A stretch of 64,000 nt of DNA from Streptomyces deccanensis (GTDB lineage Bacteria; Actinomycetota; Actinomycetes; Streptomycetales; Streptomycetaceae). Position 1 is the first letter of the stretch, and every line of letters starts with the position of its first letter. The translations under genes were made by a program, and so were the position numbers. Of the stretch, positions 50,915-59,935 are shown one piece after another. Location of the stretch: assembly GCF_022385335.1 (NCBI RefSeq), contig NZ_CP092431.1:682001-746000 (forward strand). The letters are read 5' to 3'. The notes beneath the pieces are model-generated. The model was not told the DNA's origin and did not search any database. It saw only the letters and a list, made by a program, of their open reading frames with translations.

Positions 50915-52741
50915 ATGGCCGCTGCCGCCCCCTCACCGACTGCAAGCCCTGTTTCTCACGCAGGCCCCCTGCTCACCCCGGCCGGTACCGCGCTTGCCCC
51001 GCAGGTGGCGCTCGCCACGAGCATGCACGCCAGCCCTGGCGTCTACGCACTACTGCTCGGCTCCGGCGTCTCGACCGGCGCTGGCGTCAAAACCGGCTGG
51101 GGCATCGTGCAAGACCTCGTCCGCCGCGCCGCCGCCGCGCAGGACGCGGACAACCTGTCTGCGAGCGATGGGGCTGCGCGTGATCCCGAAGCATGGTGGA
51201 GGGAGCACTGTGACGGTGAGCTGGGCTACTCCGACCTTCTGGGTATGCTCGCTCCCGCTCCCATCTCCTTGCGCGGTACTTCGAAGCCGATGACGACGAT
51301 CGGCAAGCAGGCCTCAGACTGCCAGGCGCGGCACACAAGGCGATCGCGCAGCTGGTGCTGCGCGGCAGCGTTCGGGTGATTCTTACGACAAACTTCGACA
51401 AGCTCACAGAACACGCCCTGCAGGACGTCGGGATCTCTCCCCAGGTCATCCACCAGCCCGCCCAGTTCACGGCCGCCACGCCGCTGGTCCACAGCCGCGT
51501 CACCGTCATCAAACTGCACGGCGACTACCTGGACCTGGACTCACGCAACACCGTCGACGAACTGTCCGTATATCCCCGATGAGCAGCAGCAGTTCCTCGA
51601 CCGTGTCCTGGACGATTACGGCCTGATCGTGTGCGGCTGGTCCGCCGATTGGGACCACGCCCTGGTCAAGGCGATCGAAGGCACGCGTTCCCGCCGCTAC
51701 CCCTTGTTCTGGTCCCACTACGGCGCCCTCGGCAACACTGCGGCCCAGCTCACGGCCCAGCACCAGGCCACTCTCATCCCTCGTATGAGCGCCGACGAGT
51801 TCTTCCCTGATCTCCTCCAGCGTCTCGAAGCCCTCGACCGCCTCGCTGCCGCACCCGTCACTCGCGATATCGCCGTGGCCCGCCTCAAGCGCGCCCTGCC
51901 CGACCCCATCCGTCGCATCGAGCTGTCCGATATGATCGACCAGACCACCACGCAGATCCTCGACCGAGCGACCCCGAGCAACTATCCGCTCGCCAACACC
52001 TCATATGTCGACAGCGTCCGCATGTACCGCGCCGACAGCGACGTCCTGCTCCACCTCCTGGCCAACGGGGTCTACCACGACGACGGCACTCACGACGCCT
52101 TGTGGCTCCGCGCCCTTGAACGCCTCACCCGCATTCGCAGCAGCTTCTCCGGGGGCTTCAACCCGAACCTGGAGGCTCTACGGCACTACCCGGCCCTCCT
52201 CGCGACGTGGACCATGGGCGTGGCCGCAGTCGTCGCCCGCCGGGAAGAGGTCGTGGCCGGCCTTATGGCCAGGCCGAAATGGACCACGCGCACGGGCAAG
52301 ACGGAATCGCAGGCTCCCTCCGTGTATCTCCACCCCTGGCGGGTCCTGCCCGGCGAGCTGCGCGAAGTGTGCCCGCCCGAGCCCGGGAGGAAGTGGCTGT
52401 ACCCCCAGAGCCGCCTGCTGCGGCAGGAGGTACGTGATCCAATCCGGCCCATCGAACCGGACGACACGGCCTACAAGGCCGCCTGCAGCCGCTTTGAATT
52501 CCTCGCGTCCATGATCGCCATGGACGATGACGATGAGTACCGTCGCGACCCCTGGCCCGGCGAATTCCTCACAGGTGAGTACTGGGGTCACGACAGCGGC
52601 GTAGCCAGGACCATCGAGCAAGAGCTGACCCCCGCCTGGCCCCTGCTGCAAGCAGGCGCGTTCAGCGGCGACCTTGACCGGGCGAAGGCGGCTTACACCC
52701 GCCTCATCGAATGGCGAGCACAAAACCACCGAGGTTTCTAG
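50915..52741 (+). pseudogene. SIR2-domain protein gene with two frameshifts, possible defence gene
   Basis: About 609 codons in three frames. Part 1 (50915 to ~51250): YALLLGSGVSTGAGVKTGWG, the NAD-binding start. Part 2 (~51250-51568): VRVILTTNFDKLTEHAL, VIKLHGDYLDLD. Part 3 (~51568-52741): YIPDEQQQFLDRVL, GLIVCGWSADWDHALV, followed by ~330 residues of unknown C-terminal domain with no stop. All SIR2 motifs are preserved despite the shifts, so the decay is recent, or the shifts are sequencing errors. SIR2-domain proteins with long C-terminal domains often act in anti-phage NAD depletion; that role is inferred. Confidence 0.8.
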
Positions 52742-53321
52742 CGCCCCTCGGTTCCGCCCGGTCACCGCGCCGGACCGTCCGGGGCAGCGCAATCGCCGAT
52801 GTCGACCGCACCGGCTGTGGCCAGCGTGCGCCGTCGCCGGTGCTGCGGCTCTCAGAACGTTGTGGCGGTCGGATCCTGCCGAAATCCGGTGGCGATCTCA
52901 TGGTGGCGTGCGAGCACCGTGTTCGGGCCAACGCGGAGACGCGGTCGGGATCCAGGCTGCGGCAAGCAGCCGTTCTCACCAGCAGCATGGGCTGCTACGT
53001 GGTAGCCGAGGTGATTCTCTCAAACGCCCATCTCAAGTAAGGACACCGGGCCATTGGCCTTGTCGGCGGTAGCGGTGGGACGGTTGACGTCGAGTCGGAT
53101 GGGGTCGTAACCGCCGACCTCCAGCGCATCCTCGGCGTACGGCAAACCGCTGAGTAGGCTCCGGCGGCATAGCCCCGCCCCCGTAGACCACTTTCCATCC
53201 CCCAGCAGCGGCCCGGCCTCCTCCTTCCCCTCCGGGGCCGGGCCGCTGCCATACGCTGAAGGCCCAGTCGGCTGTCACAACTCAGGCAGGACGACCGGGC
53301 GACGCCTTCGGGACGCGGCCG
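52742..53321. other. 580-bp gene-free stretch
   Basis: I see no supported gene. Several short plus-strand frames exist at 52711-53072, but they lack a ribosome binding site and recognisable protein features. The right half carries the hairpin terminator at 53206-53248. Confidence 0.5.
53206..53248 (-). terminator. Hairpin terminator downstream of the PIMT-like methyltransferase
   Basis: 13-base perfect arms 53206-53218 and 53236-53248 with a 17-base loop, about 75 bp after the stop of the minus-strand methyltransferase gene. Confidence 0.65.
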
Positions 53322-54461
53322 TCAGTTCACGGTCATCGACCACGCGCCGCGCGAGAGGGTGAGGGTGCCGTCCGGGTCGACCCGGGCCTGCGCCCCGTAG
53401 ACCGGCAACGCGCCCTCGCGGTTGAGCCGGTGCCGGATCCGCTCCAGCTCGTCCCACAGGCGCCTCGGGCCGCTCTGATGGACTGTGGGCGAGTCGAGGA
53501 ACCCGGATGCTGTGGCGCGAGCCCATGACCCGTCGGGGTGGAGCAGCCACACCGTGCGGGTTTCGCCGTCCTGGGTGTGCCGGTAGTCGATGCCGGGGAG
53601 GTTCAGTGCGAGCATCGACATGACGTCCCAGGCGTCCGGGGGGTACAGCAGTGGGTACCGGCTGGTGGAGGTCGCCTCGCCCTCCCCTTCCATCGCTCCC
53701 TTCCAGACGTCGTCCGCTGGGTGCTCGTAGTCGGCGCCGTGCCGGGTGGGCATGAATCCCGCCCGGTCCCACTCGATTCGCCCGACGGCGCCGCCGTCCT
53801 CGGTCTTGTCCGCGGTGAGGATCAGGCCCGTGCCGGCGAGCGTCGTCACGAACCGTCCGCCTCGCCGGAGCGCCTGGAGCCAGGACACCGGCACGCGCCG
53901 TACGGACACCGTGGCCACTATCCGGTCGTACTCGCCGGGCAGTGGGCCGGTGATGTCGCAGACCTCGACGCGCGGGCGCTCGCCCATCAGGCTCAGCCGG
54001 TCCTGGGCGATGTTCACCAGCCACTCATCGACGTCGACGCTCGTGACGTGGTCGCTGCCGAGCCGAGCACAGGCGAGAGCGGTCCCGTAGCCGGTGCCCG
54101 TGGTGACCAGGATCTGATTGTCGTCGGCGATCATCGCGTGCCGGTACATCCGGACGACGAGGCTGGGCAGCGTCGAGGAGGACGTGGGCGTGCCGTCGCT
54201 GATGATGCCGATGCCTTCGATGCCGGCGACGTCGGCGTGACAGGTATCGACGCGGGTGACCAGTGTCGTGTCCGTGTAGACGTTCTTCAGCCAGGCGTCG
54301 GGGTTGCTCTGGCCATCCCGCAGGATCCAGGCGTCGCCGTCCGCTTCCCACCACCGAGGGACGTATGTGTGTCGCGGCACTGTGGCCACGGCGGAGTGCC
54401 AGCGCGATTCCGGCCGTACGACCTCGCGGGCTAGGCGCTGTGCATGCGGTAGCCATTCCAT
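53322..54461 (-). CDS. PIMT-like SAM-dependent methyltransferase
   Basis: 379 residues from ATG 54461 (GAAAGGAAGG upstream). The N-terminus (VATVPRHTYVPRWW) and the core (ILVTTGTGYGTALACARLG, VTSVDVDEW, YDRIVATVSVRRVP) match the protein-L-isoaspartate methyltransferase fold, but the usual G-x-G-x-G loop reads TGTGYG. A ~150-residue C-terminal part is extra. Enzymes of this type occur in RiPP clusters, where they methylate Asp side chains. The gene starts 21 bp after the radical SAM stop. Confidence 0.83.
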   Translation of the reverse strand: MEWLPHAQRLAREVVRPESRWHSAVATVPRHTYVPRWWEADGDAWILRDGQSNPDAWLKNVYTDTTLVTRVDTCHADVAGIEGIGIISDGTPTSSSTLPSLVVRMYRHAMIADDNQILVTTGTGYGTALACARLGSDHVTSVDVDEWLVNIAQDRLSLMGERPRVEVCDITGPLPGEYDRIVATVSVRRVPVSWLQALRRGGRFVTTLAGTGLILTADKTEDGGAVGRIEWDRAGFMPTRHGADYEHPADDVWKGAMEGEGEATSTSRYPLLYPPDAWDVMSMLALNLPGIDYRHTQDGETRTVWLLHPDGSWARATASGFLDSPTVHQSGPRRLWDELERIRHRLNREGALPVYGAQARVDPDGTLTLSRGAWSMTVN

Positions 54462-54481
54462 GGCTTGCGGCCTTCCTTTCC

Positions 54482-55345
54482 TCAGTCGTAGGCCGGGTCG
54501 CAGGCCTCGGTGTTCGCCGGGTCGCAGTCGTTGGAGTCGGCCGGCGTACAGTCCGACGAGGCGGTCCGTCGCGGGATGCTCGCCGCGGTGTCCGCCCATA
54601 GCTGCCCGCCGAACACCTCAGCGAGTCCATCGGTCTTCGCGTTTCCCGTCTGGAGGAACCGGCCCAGCACGCAGGGGGTCACTGTGCCGTCGGTCATGAC
54701 CGCAGCCCGCCCATCCGCGCAGCCACCGCACAAGTCGTCGACGCTCGGGATGTGGACCTCGCCCCGGCCGACGCTGCGAACGCGGTCCGTGTTCACCCTA
54801 CGCACGCCGAGCCCAAGCAGCTCCTCGCGGGCCTCCGCGGTGCGCTGCCCCTCGAACACCTCGACGATGCCGACCTGCAAGGGGATCCCGCGCTCCACGG
54901 CCTGGACGATGTTCGCGCGGGTCGCCGCGTGTGAGCCCCTCCGGGCGGTCACCCGCTCGTGCTCCTCCGCCACGTCGCTGTAGTACGAGGTGGCCAGGGA
55001 CACCTTCGGGTGCTGGAACAGCTCCCAGTGCTCGTGCTTCACCCGGTACAGGTTGCTGTAGACCTGGACGCCGAGGCCTTCGGCCAGGGCGCGGTGCACG
55101 AGGGCCTCGAAGTCGGGGTGCATCGTCGGCTCACCGCCGATGAACTGTACTTTCTTTACGCCGATGGCTGCCGCATCGCTGATGAGCCGCTTCCAGTCGT
55201 CGCCGGTCATCTCGCCGTGCCCCTCGGTGGGGCCGGCCTTGGCGTAGCACAGCGAGGGGCAGGTGAGCTGGCAGCGCTGGGTGAGCTCCAACTCGAGGAA
55301 TTCCGGAACCGTCGCTCGTGCGGGAGCCTCGGGTGCGAGCGTCAT
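54482..55345 (-). CDS. Radical SAM protein with unusual Cys spacing and Cys-repeat tail
   Basis: 287 residues. The cluster motif is C-QLT-C-PSL-C (near 32), that is CX3CX3C instead of CX3CX2C. GGEPTMHPDF and the later LATSYYSD fit the barrel. A SPASM-like region has CGGCADGRAAV and TVTPC. The last ~24 residues repeat xCxPAxxx three times (DCTPADSN, DCDPANTE, ACDPAYD). Start ATG 55345 has AAGGAGAC upstream. It probably modifies a peptide or protein, perhaps the same substrate as the PIMT-like enzyme, or its own tail. Confidence 0.82.
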   Translation of the reverse strand: MTLAPEAPARATVPEFLELELTQRCQLTCPSLCYAKAGPTEGHGEMTGDDWKRLISDAAAIGVKKVQFIGGEPTMHPDFEALVHRALAEGLGVQVYSNLYRVKHEHWELFQHPKVSLATSYYSDVAEEHERVTARRGSHAATRANIVQAVERGIPLQVGIVEVFEGQRTAEAREELLGLGVRRVNTDRVRSVGRGEVHIPSVDDLCGGCADGRAAVMTDGTVTPCVLGRFLQTGNAKTDGLAEVFGGQLWADTAASIPRRTASSDCTPADSNDCDPANTEACDPAYD

Positions 55346-55515
55346 GTGCGTCTCCTTCGTAGGTAGAGACTTCCAGTGGGCCCGGTGCGAGGAGCGGGAT
55401 ATGTGCCGTGAGAGATCACAGCGGGGGTCTCCCCCTCGCCCCGGGGTTCTTGCCTGCCCGATGGCCGGGGCCGGACGGCACCCGGGCACCGGGCAGAGTC
55501 TTCGGCCGGGCCGGG

Positions 55516-55743
55516 TCAGCCTCCTGCCGACGGCCGGTCTGCTGCACCTCTCCTTCGTGGAGTCCGCAGCTGAGCAGTGCCGGCGACCTCCGCGACGGCG
55601 AGGGACCCGGCCCACAGGCGCGACAGGGCGGCCGGGGCCATCCAGTTGGCCAGAACGGTGAGGTCGAACGACAGGTGTCCGATCATGAGGGGAGCTACGC
55701 CCCCGTACCGCCGGACCACGACGGGCAAATAGTTCGGCGCCAT
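55516..55743 (-). CDS. 75-residue protein, unknown
   Basis: ATG 55743 overlaps the stop of the preceding gene (TGATG), so it is translationally coupled. The middle (LMIGHLSFDLTVLANWM) is moderately hydrophobic and the C-terminus is basic. No family is recognised. As the small gene next to the radical SAM/methyltransferase pair it is a possible substrate, though it lacks the Cys or Asp richness expected. Confidence 0.5.
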   Translation of the reverse strand: MAPNYLPVVVRRYGGVAPLMIGHLSFDLTVLANWMAPAALSRLWAGSLAVAEVAGTAQLRTPRRRGAADRPSAGG

Positions 55744-56411
55744 CACGCGCTCGCCGCCTCTCGCGTGGTCGAGCCCGCTTGCAGCTCGTCCAGGTCGACG
55801 ACCGTGACGTCCGTGAGGGTGGCCGCCAGTTGAGTGCCGACCATCCACCTCATACGCCAGTCGCCCTTGAACACCACCGTCTTCTTCGCGGCCAGGACGG
55901 GCAGAGGCCCCGGCCCGCGCCTGTAGAGACTGCCGTACACGCCATCTACGACGGCCGTTCTGGCACGGACGGCCACGACGTTGTCGCGAAGGTGCGGGCA
56001 CAGGCGCGCGGCTACAGAGGCGTGCGCGCGGCACAGCGGCGGATGCGTCGTGACCTCGCGCTCGGGCCAGCCCTCCACGCCCCGGTAGTCCTCCAGCAAC
56101 CAGAGCCGGCCCTGCGCGTTCACGTCCGAAGGACGGTTGCACACCTGGCACAGGAACAGCCGCATCGCGCGCTTCTGCCGGGGAGCGTGCACGACATCGA
56201 ACAGGGCCTCCCCCACGCCCCGCCGCAACGCCCACCGCTTCCACAATGCTCCGGCCTTGTCACGGCCCTGGGCGTTTCCGTTGACGCCGATCGCGTCCTC
56301 GAAGGCGATGCCGTCGGATGCCTGCACGATGCGCGGCTGCGGCAGGCGCTCGCCGGTCCACGCGGCGATCTCAGGGACGGGCAGGCCTTTGTACGTAAGC
56401 TGTTCGGGCAT
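55743..56411 (-). CDS. Unknown protein with zinc-ribbon-like Cys/His cluster
   Basis: 222 residues from ATG 56411. Near 92 and 128 lie FLCQVCNRPSD and PPLCRAHASVAARLCPHL, a CxxC plus CxxH plus C set typical of a structural zinc site. It resembles hypothetical proteins common in Streptomyces mobile elements. It heads an operon with the 75-residue protein and probably the radical SAM gene. Confidence 0.75.
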   Translation of the reverse strand: MPEQLTYKGLPVPEIAAWTGERLPQPRIVQASDGIAFEDAIGVNGNAQGRDKAGALWKRWALRRGVGEALFDVVHAPRQKRAMRLFLCQVCNRPSDVNAQGRLWLLEDYRGVEGWPEREVTTHPPLCRAHASVAARLCPHLRDNVVAVRARTAVVDGVYGSLYRRGPGPLPVLAAKKTVVFKGDWRMRWMVGTQLAATLTDVTVVDLDELQAGSTTREAASA

Positions 56412-56479
56412 GTCTCTCTCGCGGTGACCGGGTAGTGGGAGTGGAAGGGCTGACTGAGTGAGCCGAGGGGGAGGGCGTG

Positions 56480-56884
56480 TCACGAGAGGGCATCTCCCAT
56501 CAGGTCGATGAGCGTGAGCACGGCCAGGGCGAAGCGGCGGAGGTGGCCGTCGACGTACTCCGGGCGGGGATGCTCGGCGCTCAGGATGACCAGGCAGGTG
56601 ACCTCATCGACGGGGTACGGCGTCACGAGGTGCGGCACGTACTGGACCAGTTTCGCGGTCGCTTCCTCGAACCGCCGTGCGATGGCGGCTGCTTGGCGCG
56701 GGGTGGGGTTGGCGTGCTCGCCGAGCACGGCCTCCAAGTCCTCGAACATCTGCTGATCGATGAACTCACCGGCCAGGGAGCGGAGGAGGGCGGCGTGGGC
56801 TGCTGCGAGGGTCTCGTGATCATTGCGCCATCGAAGGTTGGGTAGCGAGGCGACGATGTCAGCGTCGGCGGTTGCTGCGACCAT
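56480..56884 (-). CDS. DUF6415-like small protein
   Basis: 134 residues, mostly helical and acidic. It has the shape of the DUF6415 group frequent in Streptomyces accessory regions: an N-terminal IVASLPNLRW segment, a central EEATAKLVQYVPHLV and a C-terminal RRFALAVLTLIDLM. Function unknown. Start ATG 56884 was chosen over longer basic N-terminal extensions without a clear ribosome binding site. Confidence 0.65.
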   Translation of the reverse strand: MVAATADADIVASLPNLRWRNDHETLAAAHAALLRSLAGEFIDQQMFEDLEAVLGEHANPTPRQAAAIARRFEEATAKLVQYVPHLVTPYPVDEVTCLVILSAEHPRPEYVDGHLRRFALAVLTLIDLMGDALS

Positions 56885-57024
56885 CGGGAACCTCTGGGGG
56901 GATGGGGAGTTCGGGCATGTGTCTCTCGCAGTTGGCAGGGGGCGTCGGCCGCGCGCCCTGGGGAGGACCACACGCGGCCGACGCGGTCTATGGGGTGGCG
57001 GCGAGCACGCCGTTCACCGCTCCC

Positions 57025-57246
57025 TCACGGAGAGCTGTCCGGCGTGATCGGCTCCGGATTGGCGAGCCTGCTCAGGGGGGTCGTCCACTCTCTGCCCCCG
57101 CCCTCCGGCAGCAGCCAGGCCACGGGCGTTGGCTCCTCGCCGTCCGGGGCGACGGCTCGCAGACGTCCCCGGCGGCCGGTCGCGGTGTCCTCGACCATCC
57201 GGCCGAGCCAGGGGTGATCACGATGCTGGAGGTCGGTGGTCTTCAC
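57025..57246 (-). CDS. 73-residue protein, unknown
   Basis: GTG 57246 overlaps the stop of the preceding gene (GTGA). The sequence has a beta-rich pattern (HPWLGRMVEDTATGRRGRLR, PVAWLLPEGGGREWTTPL) like small SH3-type accessory proteins of actinomycete elements. No function can be assigned. Confidence 0.6.
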   Translation of the reverse strand: MKTTDLQHRDHPWLGRMVEDTATGRRGRLRAVAPDGEEPTPVAWLLPEGGGREWTTPLSRLANPEPITPDSSP

Positions 57247-57653
57247 CTGCCCTCACCGCCGCTCGTCCGCAACGGCTCCCAGGAGTACCGCACCTGTACG
57301 CCGTGGTCCTGGAGCCACTGGACCTCGCGCTGCCGCAGGTCGTGTGCGGCGTCGGGGGCGATGGCCGAGGGCCACCGGACGATCACCACTGCGACCGCGG
57401 CGGTCTCCGCCAGCTCCCGCACGCGCATCCAGCCCTCGCGGCACTGCGGGTCGGGCTCCCCGAACGGGTCGCTGATGACCTCCGCTACCCGCAGGCCGCG
57501 CTCCTCCGCCAGGGCGCGGCCCTCCTCTTCCGCTCTCTTGGCGGCCAGGCCGGGGACGTACGTTCCCCGCTCAACGCACACGTACAGAACTGCCGCTTTC
57601 GTGTCCGGACCGACGGGTGCGGTTCTCTCTTTCGGGGTGCCTGCTTGGATCAT
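57243..57653 (-). CDS. Resolvase-like small protein lacking the catalytic serine
   Basis: 136 residues from ATG 57653. The layout (LYVCVERG near 23, EEEGRALAEERGLRVAEVIS, EGWMRVRELAET, VAVVIVRWPSAIAPD) follows the N-terminal fold of serine recombinases, but the residue at the usual catalytic position is not a Ser in an R-V-S motif and there is no DNA-binding half. It is likely a non-recombining cargo protein. It is coupled to the 73-residue gene. Confidence 0.65.
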   Translation of the reverse strand: MIQAGTPKERTAPVGPDTKAAVLYVCVERGTYVPGLAAKRAEEEGRALAEERGLRVAEVISDPFGEPDPQCREGWMRVRELAETAAVAVVIVRWPSAIAPDAAHDLRQREVQWLQDHGVQVRYSWEPLRTSGGEGR

Positions 57654-57850
57654 GGTGGGCCTCTTCGTCGTCTCGGTGCCCGCTCGTTCCCCTTGTGGGA
57701 ATGGGAAGTTGAGCGGGGCCGTACACAACAGCTAACCCATCGTCACCATGCGTCGTGTATGACGAAGTTGGCCGAGCTACGCCTGCCCTGACTGACGAAT
57801 TGACTCGCCCTTTACCCAGGGGGCTGGTCCCGACCTTCTACCGTGAAGGC

Positions 57851-59149
57851 ATGGCGGAGACCCGAAACGACCCCTTGGCCGCCTGGCTCAAGGCTCACGA
57901 GATGTCGGCCGCAGAGCTGGCAGACGCCGTCAATGAGGCCATTCTCAAGCTCACCAGCAAGCCCGGGGCCACGTCGGAACGCACCGTGTGGCGGTGGCTG
58001 TCCGGCGAGAACCGATGGCCGCAGACGCTCCAGCGCACCGCACTGGAGATCGTCACCGGCGTCACCATCACGGCCCTGGGGTTCGTGCCTCGGGGGAAAG
58101 ACAAGACCGTCTCACCGCCCCCAGCAGCTCACCCGGAGGACCCTTCAGTGCACCGCCGCCGTTTCGTCGGGGCGGCCACCGGCACCGCCGCCGGCGTCGC
58201 CATACCCTTCGCCAGTGCAGGCTCCCGCCCGTCCCGCGTCGGCACCTCCGACGTGATCCGGCTCCGGGACAACGTGGAGAACCTCGTCGAACTGGACGCG
58301 GTACGCGGCGGACACACCGCCCTCGAACGGGCCGCTCTGGCCGGAGCCTCCGAAGCCCTCGGGCTCCAGAAACAGTCCACAACGCAGCGCGTGCAGCGAC
58401 GCCTCTTCGCCCTCGCCTCAGACTTCACCGCAACCGCCGCATGGTCCATGATCGACGCTGGGCAGCTCGACAACGCCGGCCGTCACCTCGACCGCGCGCT
58501 CACCCTCGCCGGCATGGCCCAGGACCCGGACATGACCATGCAGGTGTGGAACCTTCGGGCCATGCTCGCCCGGCAGCGCGGTGACTACGCCGAAGCGGTC
58601 GGTGCCGCGCAGGCCGCTCAGGCGACGACCGCCGTCCGCCGCAGCCCCATGCACGCCTCCCTCGCCCATGCCCGGGCCTCTATCGGTCTCGCGCACGCCA
58701 AGGAGCACCGCGCGGCCCTGCGCTCCCTCGGCCGGGCCGAGGACGCCATGGCCAAGGCAGACCTGTCGGCCCCGCTGCCGACCTGGATGTCCTTCTACGG
58801 ACCCGCAGAGCTGCACTCGATCACTGCCATCGTGCACAACGTCGTCGGCCGCCCCGCCGAAGCGGAGGCCGCCTCCCATCGGGCACTGTCCGCCCTGCCC
58901 AAGACCTACCGCCGCAACCGCGCCAACGCCACCGTCCACCTCGCCGTAGCCCAACTCCGTCAAGGCGACGTCGAGCAGGCCGTCACCACCGGCGGCCAGG
59001 TATTCGACATCATGGCGGGTGCCCCCATTCCTGGCCGGATGCGTCAGGCCCTCGGGGACTTCCAGCGCGACCTGATCACCCTCGCCCCCTCCGCGCACCT
59101 CGCGCACGAGTGGATCGACCGCTACCGGACCGAATGGAGCACCCCTTGA
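57851..59149 (+). CDS. HTH regulator with TPR-like repeats and Tat-like insertion
   Basis: 432 residues. N-terminal HTH (about 5-75: AAWLKAHEMSAAELADAV, SERTVWRWLSGENRWPQ). Then HRRRFVGAATGTAAGVAIPF near 98, which looks like a twin-arginine segment but is common in this family of cytoplasmic regulators. Residues ~160-430 are helical TPR-type repeats (AGRHLDRALTLAG, AEAASHRALSALP). The TTG-started GNAT gene overlaps its stop. It probably senses a peptide or small ligand via the repeats. Confidence 0.82.
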   Translation: MAETRNDPLAAWLKAHEMSAAELADAVNEAILKLTSKPGATSERTVWRWLSGENRWPQTLQRTALEIVTGVTITALGFVPRGKDKTVSPPPAAHPEDPSVHRRRFVGAATGTAAGVAIPFASAGSRPSRVGTSDVIRLRDNVENLVELDAVRGGHTALERAALAGASEALGLQKQSTTQRVQRRLFALASDFTATAAWSMIDAGQLDNAGRHLDRALTLAGMAQDPDMTMQVWNLRAMLARQRGDYAEAVGAAQAAQATTAVRRSPMHASLAHARASIGLAHAKEHRAALRSLGRAEDAMAKADLSAPLPTWMSFYGPAELHSITAIVHNVVGRPAEAEAASHRALSALPKTYRRNRANATVHLAVAQLRQGDVEQAVTTGGQVFDIMAGAPIPGRMRQALGDFQRDLITLAPSAHLAHEWIDRYRTEWSTP

Positions 59150-59673
59150 CCACGTCCACCGTCGAACTCCGCCGCTACGGGCACGACGACCTACCGCACA
59201 TCAGGCAGACCCTGCTCGATGTGCACGCGGACGCGTACGCGGACGAGATGGAAGACGAGTTCAACCAGCGGTTCCCCTGGTTCGTCGACCACTGGGGCGG
59301 GCACCCCGGCTTCGCGTGCGTCATCGGCTACGACGCCGGCGAACCCGTCGGCTTCGCTTACGGCGCCCCGGCCACCCCCGACCGCGAGTGGTGGCGCGAA
59401 CACCTGGACACGCCGCCAGCAGACGCCTCCACCTTCTCCGTGTCCGAGCTGATGGTGCGCCCCAAGTGGCGGAAGACCGGCACGGCCGAGCAGCTCCACG
59501 CGGCCCTGCTCGAGGGCCGACCGGAAGCCCTGGCTGTCCTCCTCGTCGACCCCGACCACCCCAAGGTGCAAGCTCTCTACGAGGCATGGGCCTATCGAAA
59601 GATCGGCAACCGCCAGCCCTTCCCGGACTCCCCGAACTTCGCCGTCATGCTCCGCGAACTGCGCCCCGCCTGA
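59146..59673 (+). CDS. GNAT-family N-acetyltransferase
   Basis: 175 residues. GNAT folds: RRYGHDDLPHIRQTLLDVHA near 8 (first helix), FACVIGYDAGEPVGFAYG, then VSELMVRPKWRKTGTAEQLH, a version of the V-x-P-x-x-R/Q-G/K-x-G/A acetyl-CoA loop, and YEAWAYRKIG. TTG 59146 is chosen because GGAG lies 6 bases upstream and its TGA overlap couples it to the regulator; ATG 59134 has no such site. Substrate unknown. Confidence 0.87.
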   Translation: MTTSTVELRRYGHDDLPHIRQTLLDVHADAYADEMEDEFNQRFPWFVDHWGGHPGFACVIGYDAGEPVGFAYGAPATPDREWWREHLDTPPADASTFSVSELMVRPKWRKTGTAEQLHAALLEGRPEALAVLLVDPDHPKVQALYEAWAYRKIGNRQPFPDSPNFAVMLRELRPA

Positions 59674-59693
59674 GATACCCCAGAGCACCACAG

Positions 59694-59721
59694 CGGCCCG
59701 CTCCCCTGCCGGGGCGGGCCG
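59694..59721 (+). terminator. Hairpin after the GNAT gene
   Basis: 8-base arms 59694-59701 and 59714-59721, 21 bp after the GNAT stop. It probably ends the regulator/GNAT transcript. Confidence 0.55.
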
Positions 59722-59935
59722 TAGCCATGTCGGCGCTTCCAGCGTCGGGCTGAGTCGGCTCGCTTTCCTTCGATGCAGAAGGCCATGCATCCTCTTCGGG
59801 CGGAAACTGAGCCAACCGGGGCTGCCTCATCGAGCAACGCCTGCCCGAGGGCCGGGGCGTTGTACCGGCGGTATCAAGAGACTCCTCGCGTCAGCCATCC
59901 AGACACCCTCGCTCCTGGCCCCAGCCGCCCGCTCC

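Noticed and set aside
52711..53072. Plus-strand ORFs downstream of the SIR2 gene
   Set aside because: They overlap in several frames, lack a ribosome binding site and show no protein-like composition.
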